DNA of 64,000 nucleotides, taken from Hermetia illucens. Its lineage: Eukaryota > Arthropoda > Insecta > Diptera > Stratiomyidae. This document shows positions 34,900 to 44,822 of this stretch, piece after piece. The notes below the pieces were generated by a model. The model saw only the letters and a list, made by a program, of their open reading frames with translations. It was not told where the DNA came from and made no database searches. Position numbers and translations under genes: made by a program. Location of the stretch: positions 41,405,017-41,469,016 of the forward strand of contig NC_051849.1 in the NCBI RefSeq assembly GCF_905115235.1, read 5' to 3'. Numbering within the stretch: the first letter of the stretch is position 1; each line of letters begins with the position of its first letter.

Positions 34900-35630
34900 G
34901 ATGATGTGTTTGAGAAAGGTGATCTCAGCGCCCCATATTCTTCTTTCTACCTGCAGGGTTCAAAATTCAACTCTATCGTTCTGGCAAGAAAATAGCCGCA
35001 ATTTGGGGCAAAATAATTTTCCTAGGCGGAATGGTTTCTATATTTTTTAGCGAAGTCACATATATTATATGATAATATCCACATACAGGTGATATTGACA
35101 TTTAAAATCTTGAATTTGCACAGAAGCGACAACCTTGACTTATTATAACTTTATTAGTAATAGTGCGATTTAAACCAAACTCGGTAGGATCATGTTCTAT
35201 ATTATACCCTGCGTGAAGTTAAGATGGGTTTTGACGCTAATTACTAAAAATTATAGTAATACACTATTATTAACTTTATTTGAACAGATATCAATATCGA
35301 TCAACAAATGTCAAAACTTCGGAAAATACTAATCGAGACTTTTCATTTGATACCCCACATGACTACATTTGATGAAAAAAATGTACACCCCCTTTTGTAT
35401 GTATGGGCACCCCCCTTAAATTCAATGTAGATTTATATAACCCGCTGTATTCGTCAGCGTTCACAGTTCCCACCCACCAAATTTGGTGTGAAGCGCTACT
35501 ATCGTCTCCGAGAAAAAAAACTGTGTGACGGAGGGACAGACAGACAGAAGAAATTGACCTGAGTTTGGGGAGCTACACGTGCAATATAAAAAATGCGAGG
35601 AAAAAATTGTAAATAACTATTACAAAGAGC
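34900..35630. other. A/T-rich; tail with CAGACAGACAG tract
   Basis: No gene. At about 35460-35560 a block (AAATTTGGTGTGAAGCG, then GTGACGGAGGGACAGACAGAC) looks like the 3' tail of an unidentified retroelement. A similar tail lies at 58560-58660. Confidence 0.4.
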
Positions 35631-35639
35631 AAATCAGAA

Positions 35640-37730
35640 TATTTCAAGCGGATGTGTACTGAAGCTAACTCTCACTCATGGGTGGCGCATACAGGTCGGT
35701 GATATCATGACTAAAAGACAAGCGCTCCCCACCGATTACTTGTCCAGAATATAGTGAACCCTCTGTTCCCAGCGGATGTGAACGGTACAAGTCTTCCTGC
35801 AGTACATTTAAATCCAGACGAAGTTCCGATAGTGGTAAATGAGGGGGTTTTAGACGCAGCGAAAAGATTGATTGAAAATTCCTAATATTGCCCAGAAAGT
35901 AGCCTTTCATTGGCGCCGAAGAAGGCCGCCAGGATAGCGCCAAGTACCTTTGCCCAAGTTTTCACGGCATACCTTAGGAAAGAAGAATTCCGCGAGCAAT
36001 GGAAGCTACAAAAGCACACATTACAAAGGTAGGTAAACCATTGGGTGACACCTCCTCATTTAGACCGATATGTCTGGTCAATACCATTGGCAAACTATTT
36101 GAGCGAGCAATATACAATAGACTGCTCGCTATTGCGGAAAAGGAAGAAGGCCTTTCCGACAAACAATTCGGATTTCGTAAGACGAAATCAACTGTCGACC
36201 CAATCAGCTTAGTGACTGGTTTGGCTCAGGTTGCAATAAAAGATGAAAAATGCTGCGTAGTAATAACCTTCGACGTAAAAAATGCGTTCAATATTGGACG
36301 ATGGGCTGATAATATTCCCGACAACTTGCGGGGTGCCAAAGGGTTCTATCCTAGGACCCTTACTGTGGCTAGTTATGTGTGATGGAGTGTTGATGCTGCG
36401 CCTTCGTGGTGGTTGGAAAGCATGAAGACGAGATCAAGATCCGCACAAATGAAATCATATGTGAGATCAATTTCTGGTTTGGAAATCCCGACCTTTCACT
36501 TGCTGAATATAAAACAGAAGTAGTTCTCATCAAGAGAAGAAAGAACACAACTGTGAAAATCAAAGTTGGCGAACAAACAATTTACTCCCCCCCCCCCCCC
36601 CCATCGTTCAAATACTCGGGAGTAATGATTGGCAAAGACATTGAGCACATTGAATGCGTTGCAACTAAAGCGTCTTCCATCGCTGCAACGATCTCGAGAA
36701 TACTACCAAACATTGGTGAGCCAAGACAAAATTGACGTCTTTTGCTTTCTAGGGTAGTCAGCTCCAGTTTGGGCAACTGTTCTGGAGAACAAAGTAAACT
36801 GCAGAAAATTGGGAATGGCGTATCGACTAAGTGCACTCCGGGTATGCAGTGAGTATCGGACAACATCAGGAGAAGCAGCATATCTAAGAGATTAGATTTT
36901 TGTCTGCTATTTGTAGTCGAGTCTAAAATTAATAGACAAGGGGTAGCTTCCTCCAAACTACAATTTTTAATTTTGAATGTAAATACAATATATATTTCGG
37001 GAACGACTTGCCCCCTTCATCAGTACAAAGCTTCTTTGAAAGGGGGTAAGTCTCTGTACTTTGTAGCTTTGTACTGATGAAGAGGGTAAGTTGCTCCCGA
37101 ACTATATATCTACATTTAAAACTAAAAATTGTACTTTGGAGGAAGCTATCAATTTAAGCAGCAAATGTACTAGCAAGGATGCTCCCCATTGACATCTTGG
37201 CAAATGAAGGCCGGGTAGTCTACGACAAAACGTATGTAGCTGGGGATTCTAGCGTATTTCGACGGCAGCTGGCACGGTGCACAGAATCTATCGAATAGTG
37301 ACAAAAGAGGTGGGAACAGTCACAAACTGGTCGTTGGACATACCGCATCATTCCGGATATTCGGAGATGGTTTGAACGAAGCCATGGGGAATTAAGCTAC
37401 GAGTTAACGCAATTAAGGGGGCATGGAGGTTATCGTGCTTATTCACATCGATTTGGTCACGACCCGTCACCATGCTACCCAAGATGTGGTAACGTGGTTG
37501 AAAACGCGAATCATTTCATATTTGATTGCCCCAGGTTCACCGTGTACCGAACAAGAATGGAAGCGGTCGCATACAGGTGCTTAACACCCGAAAAGATTGT
37601 AGAATTGACGCTGGAGGCAATGGATGGTTAGTACCAGGTTGTAAAGAAACTGTAAGTTATTCACACTTACGCAGGAATAACTACGACGAAAACAAGAAAG
37701 GGAGAGAACCATAATGAGCTACAATTAAAG
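35640..37730 (+). mobile_element. R1-like LINE, RT to C-terminus, one nested insertion
   Basis: This is the best-preserved LINE here. At 35999-36290 the plus strand codes for SFRPICLVNTIGKLFERAIY, GLSDKQFGFRKTKSTVD and VVITFDVKNAFN (RT blocks 1-3). At about 36420-36730 it codes for AEYKTEVVLI, YSGVMIGKD and ISRILPNIGEPRQ. Near 37330-37620 comes the zinc-finger tail (YSHRFGHDPSPCYPRCG, then HFIFDCP). The RT active-site region is shortened and a C16 homopolymer lies at 36587-36602. Sequence at 36945-37147 is a separate inverted-repeat insertion. It is not inside 28S rDNA. Confidence 0.85.
36945..37147. repeat. Inverted pair of hammerhead-like motifs, inside an R1-like LINE
   Basis: Arms 36945-37032 and 37065-37147 are inverted copies. 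Each carries CTGATGAAG, a hairpin, then CCCGAA[A/C] (left arm on minus, right arm on plus). Only the left-arm copy keeps the GAAA box. The layout matches the pair at 62.06-62.36 kb. Confidence 0.6.
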
Positions 37731-37739
37731 TTGAATCAG

Positions 37740-38340
37740 CCCCGCTACGTAATACTTTATAGGAGTTCCGTGGTGAGAGTGGAATGAGAAGGAGGTGGTT
37801 TTAGTGAGTAGAAGTATTACATAACTGCATGGCAGGAACCAGCAGTAGGTATTGAACGTTTCCCTCCTCCAACGCCAAAAAAAGACAAACAGATAGACAG
37901 AAAGACAGACTTACTGTCATCAGGGCCGAAGAAGGGGACCTCCCCCTTCCCCGTTCATAAACGCCTCACACCCTCCGGATATGGGGTTGAAAATTAAACC
38001 TTTACCCAGGGTTCAGGAGCTAAATTACCTCATCTAGAATTACAAGTTTTGGGGCACTCAGTCCATAGTTAATTCCAGATTAGTATTCCTTAGAGTGAAC
38101 AATTAGGACATGAAAACGGTTTGCTGGTTAGAGACAAAACCTTTTCTTCTAAAGATAAGATATCCACTTTACTGTAAAACCGTCTTGTATTCTAGTAAAC
38201 CTTAGAAACTATTCAATATTCTCAAGCATGCATATTATCATTGCAACGATAATTGCATAGATCGAGACTGCACCTTAAATGTGCAAGCTCGGGTTTGCAG
38301 AAATGCATTCCTGTATGTATGTGGATCATAAGTTGATTCT
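37740..38340. other. Spacer upstream of gene F
   Basis: No gene. It includes a short AGACAGAAAGACAGAC tract at 37890-37915 and a small palindromic block TGCAACGATAATTGCA at about 38242 that could belong to the gene F promoter. Confidence 0.35.
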
Positions 38341-38372
38341 ACCTTATTGATTGGCTCAGTCGTGTTGTAACC

Positions 38373-39499
38373 ATGCACATTTCATATTTGACTTTGCATT
38401 TTATAATAGAAATTAGTTGGTTAAGTTTCTGTGTAAATGCTGGTGATTCAACCTTTATCAATCGTAATTTAAACGCTTTATTGAAACGGCACAAAAGGTT
38501 GGCAATTTTTCCGGAAAACTCAGTCGCTGTACTTACGGTTGCAACGATAATGACTCTCTTAAAAGGAAGTCCGAGTGGAAACTTCATTTCCTATGAAATC
38601 GATCAGCTGTTCCCATTACCTGACTCCATCGAGGTTTTCAAGCTAAAATTTAAAACTAACGAATATCAAGTAAAATTTTAGAGACCACAAGCTACACCTG
38701 CTTTATGTTTAAAACTCCTGTGAAAAACGACATTTTACTACATCTGATAATTTATCTCCCTTTTCAGCCCACTATGCCACCCACCATGCCACCAGCTCAC
38801 TTCTATGAAGATCATGATATAATTCATGAAAGCAAGCCTGATTTTTTGATAAGTGAACCATGGTCGGATCACCTTCACCACAATATTTGGACCAGCAAAC
38901 CAGACTACAAGGACATACTTCTGCATAAGCCCATGGCTTCGCACACGTGGCGAAAAAGCTACAACACTCCATACTACTGGAAACCGCCTAAAAGTAATAT
39001 TTATCGAAAATCACGACCCAGACCAATTCCAGCATATGAAGAATGGATGGATCACCCCGGGCATAGGGAAAGGAGACAAATTTTTAATTCCCTCGAGGTT
39101 ACTGCTTCAAAGTTAGTCCAATAAATTTTTCAAAAACATTAGATTTCATTTTATTAAAATTTATTCAATAAAAATTGTAGGTTCGGACTTGATGTTAAAA
39201 CATGTATATTGCGAACCATTTGTGAGGCGAAACATTTCCTTCTGCCGCCTGGAAAATCCTTGATTCAGGATATCATCCGAATTTTATTTGAGTAAGTAGC
39301 TTCATATCCTCAAATTTGATATGCATACGAATAAAGTCCCTTCTTTTATAGTATTCCGGCGCATCCTCACTGGAAGGACGAATACAGCACAGCCACCAGG
39401 CACAAGGAAGAAGACTGCAGAAAGGTTTATGGTGGAAAATGCCCAATAAGCGTACTAGAATTTATGCTAAATAATCAAATAGATATTTCCAAACTGTGA
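38373..39499 (+). CDS. Gene F: secreted DM4/12-domain protein, 4 exons, complete
   Basis: Exons are 38373-38669, 38768-39111, 39181-39291 and 39352-39499. They join in frame to 299 codons plus stop. The N-terminus is a signal peptide (YLTLHFIIEISWLSFCVNA), then the furin-type site K-R-H-K-R and LAIFPENS. Exon 2 starts with a Pro/Met linker (PTMPPTMPPAHFYEDHD) and ends with GHRERRQIFN. Exons 3-4 carry the DM4/12 signature: CILRTICEAKHFLLPPGKS, then HPHWKDEY, DCRKVYGGKCPIS, with four cysteines. Exon 1 is homologous to exons B-E, and exon 2 begins in phase 0, compatible with all of their donors. Gene G has the same structure. The biochemical role of the family is unknown; the protein should be secreted and cleaved after KR. 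Confidence 0.9.
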
Positions 39500-39509
39500 C
39501 TGTGTGTAT

Positions 39510-41970
39510 AAATAATCTTTCCAATTCGTCTCACCTATGTCAATTAAGATTAAGATCAGATTTTTCAATTTCTGAGAGAGTTTTCTTTTGCTTTAATTTG
39601 CTACTTACGAAACCCTCATTGCTCTACTTTTCACCTGATGACAAATATCAGATCTGTTTCGAAAAGTACTGGGCGACACTTCTCGTTTGACACACCACAT
39701 CACTTGATTCGGCAAAAAATGCACGCAAAATTATCGTCTGAGGCAGAAGAAGGTTCAACCGATCACAACTATGTTAAATCTATTAAGAGCCTCGGAGCCG
39801 ATAAATGGATCCTGCATGACGATACCAATCTATCAGGTTACGATAGGGAGTGGTGCGAGCCTCTTGGAATATGTGTGAGGGTGCTTAACTAACCCTGAAG
39901 ATGGTCACTAAGTCACCATCGTTCAATAAGGGCTTTTTCTGCCTTCCAGATCAGGATTGTGATACTACTGAAGTCTTGAATCAACTTGGTATCCAAAATA
40001 ACCTCAGCTGGGAGCAGAGAATTGTAGCACATATTGGTAAAATTAACCATAAAAAGTAGCCAAGTAGATGGAGATTATTTGGTGTTCCGCTTATTTTCCA
40101 TACGATCAGGACAACGTTTCCAGTGGAACGGTTGTAAAAGCGATCCAATATGTCAAGATTGAAAACATAGGGATAATAGTAGGATATGGTCCTAATCCCG
40201 ATTATATTTGCTAAAGTTCTAAAATAAGCATGAGTAGATCCAGATTATTATAATAACTGGTAGGGACCAAGCTGCAGATCTTCAACAACGACCAGGAGAA
40301 AATTCATGATCACCTCCCTCGGCTTGACCAATTCTTTCAGAGATAGCGGGTACTTGACGATATTACACTCTGGGACGAGAGTCCCATCAATTTGATACTG
40401 CCATGCCCCCACCTCAGACCAAACCGTTTGAAGAAAACTGGACGATGTAGAAAATATTGCTAAAGTCGCAAGTCGCGATCTCTAGGAGCCGCATTAAATT
40501 CATTTCCAAAATTAAGAAAACAACAAAGAACGTAAAAACTAGTTTAAAAGAAGCTTTGAAGAGAGCTGTCCCAGTTCAACATAGCAGTGAAATCCCAATT
40601 CGGCAGAGGACAACGAAAAGGGCGCTCCTCCGCTCTAAAGTCCGATTCAGTTATGGGCTGCAATTGGTACAAAAAGCTTAGAAAACCCTGAAGAAAAAAG
40701 ATTAACTCACTTGAGGCAACTTCGATGTTTCTACTGAAAGGACTGAAAAGGCGAGTAGATCGGTTCATAAGAAATAACTGTGTCGATTCCCACTGATGGC
40801 AGAAAATCCATAGACGCATGACTCCGGGAGCAAGATATCACGGGATCAACCCACTATAAATCACTTGGATATCCTAGTGAGGATGATTATCTACATTATA
40901 GTCAAATGAAAGGCTATTGTGGTAGGCTTTTTAATGGCCTGCCTTTTATAGTAGGAACAGCAAACCGCAAATTGACTAGATTCTCATAAGACACTATCAT
41001 TTCACCATTGTCATTGACTCGTGAGGAGGCAGACGGGGTAACAACTCTGTCGACTGAAACAACGTCAAAATGGCCAAAGGGAAACCTCCACGAGGTGGCA
41101 CCGGGAAACGCTGTATTCACTATGGTTTGCGGGCCATGATGCAATAGGCGGATGTCCTGAGGCCTCGCATAACAGCTCAAGTCCTCAAGTGCTAGATTAC
41201 TATTACGCTTTAGTGCGAATATGCTGGACCAATAGCGCGATTTAACTGAGGACGGTTCGAGAGAGAAAGATGAGTTTTGACAAGTCTTGGGTATCGCAGT
41301 GTGTAACCACCAATAGACGTGCGGTATCCAAGCATGCCTCAACGACCTCCAATGTATTCAAGGACGGTACACCGACTTACCGGGGGATGGCATAAGCTGT
41401 TGGAGCTTGGAGTGCGTTCGGAATCCAGCAGATCCCTAAAGGAATTGAACGGACGATTACACGGGCTTATGAGGAAGCTTTAGCGGACGCATGCGTCCAT
41501 TGCTCCAGGCGCTCAAGGGTGAAGTTTGACTCGGGGTGGCTGTGGTGTTAAACAAGTCAACCTATGTTATCGACGGGTCAACGGACATCTCAAATCTAAA
41601 GTTTACCGCAATATCGTCAACCCTGTTACCCACTATATCTGAGTGTTAACCGACTATAAAGGACAGTGATCGGCATCTTTCGTTAATGGAGACAAAGATG
41701 TTGTATTGGACTAGTGGCGTGACATGCCTTGATGACTTCCAAAATGAAGATATCAGCGATCAATATGGTGGAGAACTTGTCATCTTCGATGGTATGGTTT
41801 CGTAATTCGCACTAACGAAAATTCACTCGTCATGATTGGTCTAAACAACCAAAAGGCCGGCGGAAAAAACGAAGCGTTAATATGCTGGATGGGGATTTAC
41901 TTAATACGCTGTATGGGGATTTGAAATTCTCATGACTGCATCCAGATCAAGAAACGGCAAATGTGTGTTA
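39510..41970. other. Unclassified repeat-like DNA between F and G
   Basis: ORFs of up to 142 codons (minus, 40914-41342) show no motif I recognise and overlap others. I saw no DM4/12 exon and no RT signature. A/T content and scattered ORFs suggest old transposon remains. Confidence 0.3.
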
Positions 41971-44600
41971 GATCGCACTTAGCATGTTGGCAATGTTTGA
42001 TTGCCAAACACTGTTGCATCATTCGAGATGAATTCTATAGCGTTGGTACCATAACATTGACAAGGTGATATACCACCCCTCCGTGACTGTCTGTTGTCTG
42101 TCTGTCTGCTTGCCAAAATATCTTTATACGGGTTTGTAGGCAGAATCCACACACGGAATACACACCAGCGAAGCAGGACATTCAGCCACGCGAGGCGATC
42201 GGTTGAGTTGCCTGGCATGGAATATTTTGCAGTGTCGCGTGTCATTTCAAAGAATACAGCGTCCGGTAGGCGGGGCTTCTCAGTTAGGATCCCAGTTGCG
42301 TTCTGCGCAATCATAAAAGTCGGCGACCCGCATATTATTGAAATGACAGTTTATCAATTTCGTGTTGTATTTCTTTATGTATGTGTTGGTTGTTTATAGC
42401 TGGTTGCCTAGTTACATGGATTCGCACACACGCAAGTTCTATAGAAACACAATACACAATGCATTAACATTTTGGCAGAACGGACTGCGATCTTGGCTCG
42501 GCCTCAAACCGGATGATTCATTTTTTATCTTACTTTTTTTTTGACAAGTTTAACCTCATGTGTATAGTCTTTTTGGCCACGATTTTTTCTGTTTTGGTTT
42601 GTTTCCAGCTGTTAAAATGTCAAAATATGTAGTTGTTTGCAATTGGCTGCCGCGCTAGCGCAATATAGGAATATAGGAAGCAGTTGTGATGAATATAGTG
42701 TCGCGCAGCGTATATGGGATCGTACCTTTAGAGGCAATTTCCTTCGGTCGATTAAACATCAGGTTTATACTACGCAACTGTGTATACTGGTGAATTGTCT
42801 ATAGTACAGCATGGCGGTCTTCCATGGTAGTCCCCTCTACTTGATGGACCCATGACCATCAAGTCTTCGCAAATATTCTTTTGTTTCCGTCATCGAAAAC
42901 TGTGTTTGGAGTATCAGGTGGGATTCGGTGAGTGATTTGAGAAAATTTCTCTAGTACCTCAGGTATATAGTACTCTGAATACTGGAGTGACTTTCGCCAT
43001 CGCAATCGAAAGTATACAGCAGAAAATTTTCGCTTTAGTGTGTCCAGACTTTCAACTTAGGGCGTCTCACTAGCAATGGCATAGTTCCGGTATAACCCCT
43101 AAACTATGCACTTCTCCCATCTGCTGGAGCATTGATAGTGCTAATTTGAATCAGCCTAACAACGTCTTGCCTTAGTGAGCCGACAGTCCAGACGAATTTG
43201 CCATGATCAATATCTTAGGTCACCCAAACAAATAATACAAACCTGATTCTTCTGACTGCGCAACCTGACAGTCGCAATTGCACCACAATACATAAGCAAC
43301 TGGAGTACCACTAGTGGCATATCAACACACAGTCGATACGCAATCGCATCATTGATTTAAGGTAAAATTCCCGAACTTGCTGGGGATACACAGAGCCTGG
43401 GAATGCCTGGTCTATACAAAAGATACATTTCAAAAAATTCTATGCAGGCTTTTCGTAATTCACCCCGAGCCTCAAAGGAGACTTCAGCCTGACGGTGAAG
43501 AAGAATGTTTCAGCTAGTACTATAACTGTTACCTGCATTGCGTCGTAGTGATGTTAATACTGTCGCCACAGCCCCTATTGACCCTTGTCACCAGTTTCCC
43601 CAACGACATCAAGTTACGGTCACGAATTGTGATAAAATCTTTTATCTGCCCCCACCATTCTTATTATCTAGTAGGAGCTGATGATAAAGAGGTACATCTC
43701 TTTAGTCCACTTCATACGCTACCTACGGAAACTTGCTGAAGTAGTCGCCACAGATTGTGGTGAAACAGCTGCAGCAGGCGGAGTCATGCTGCTGACCATT
43801 GTAACGCTTAAACGTCGAGCCGCCTCCCGATTACCAATTTCGACACAGTGTCGTCCTTTACCAGTCACCATGCCAAATGGTTCCTGCCCGTTGTCCATAC
43901 CAGACCGTAAATTTTTTCTTTTGTACAGTTTGGGGATGCATTTTATACCCGACTGCCGGGTGTGATGGTAGCTTCCTAAATAGTAATAGTTCACAAAGTT
44001 CTTGCTCTTCACTCACCTACCCCGTGAGACACTCTGCTAACCTACAGAAATTCAGACTAAAGTCATTTATCTCTCTTTTATTGTTATTTTTATTAATAAC
44101 TACCATGACTTATATCACTACGATTCCTTTGACTATCCTTTATATACGTAAATATCCTAAAACGACGCTAAAATTTGTTGTTTACACGTCAGTATATTCT
44201 ACTATGAACTAAGAAATTTTGATTTTCAGATGTTACCTTAAGTTCGGCCAGTTAATCCGCCTATCTAAGTAGGTGATTCTTTAGTAGCTTTAGTTTCAGT
44301 ATGCTATCGCAGAGGCTGATTCGAAAAGTATTCAATGCTTCTGGGGCGTCCAAGTTCGTAGATAAAAATAAATGGAGTCTCCCATACCAGCTGCCCTGTT
44401 GATCTACACATTATGCTAAAATACCAATGGAAAGTGACAGGACAACTTGGTCGATTCCAATAATATGTCCCTTTATGTTAGTCTACTCATAGCTCATAAA
44501 GAGTGACTGTTTCCATCTGGTAATATCTACAAGGTCTATTATCTAGAATCTTTTATCTTGTACTTAGATTTAAAAGTAAAATTGAATTACAATTTGGAGT
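41970..44600. other. Unclassified; no gene seen
   Basis: It contains a short CTGTCTGTCTG tract near 42091 and several ORFs of 60-110 codons without motif. Nothing here can be assigned to a family. Confidence 0.3.
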
Positions 44601-44822
44601 ATCCACACATACTTTCTTATTTTTCAATGAATCATGAATTTTATCACACTTTTTGTAAACACGAACGTCAAAAGTCTGTCTGGGGCACGTAGTAATTTGA
44701 TATTATTATCATTGAAATGGTAATTATATGTGCATATAAATTGGATGACGTATGTAATTTTGCGTCGAACATATAGGGCATCCAACTGCTGAACCTTCAT
44801 TCCGATCAAAATTACAATAATC

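Noticed and set aside
36587-36602. C16 homopolymer as a meaningful signal
   Set aside because: It lies inside a decayed LINE and is probably polymerase slippage, with possible assembly error.
38705-38767. N-terminal extension of the ORF covering gene F exon 2
   Set aside because: It is intron sequence ending in a TTTTCAG acceptor. The homologous exon of G also begins at an acceptor.
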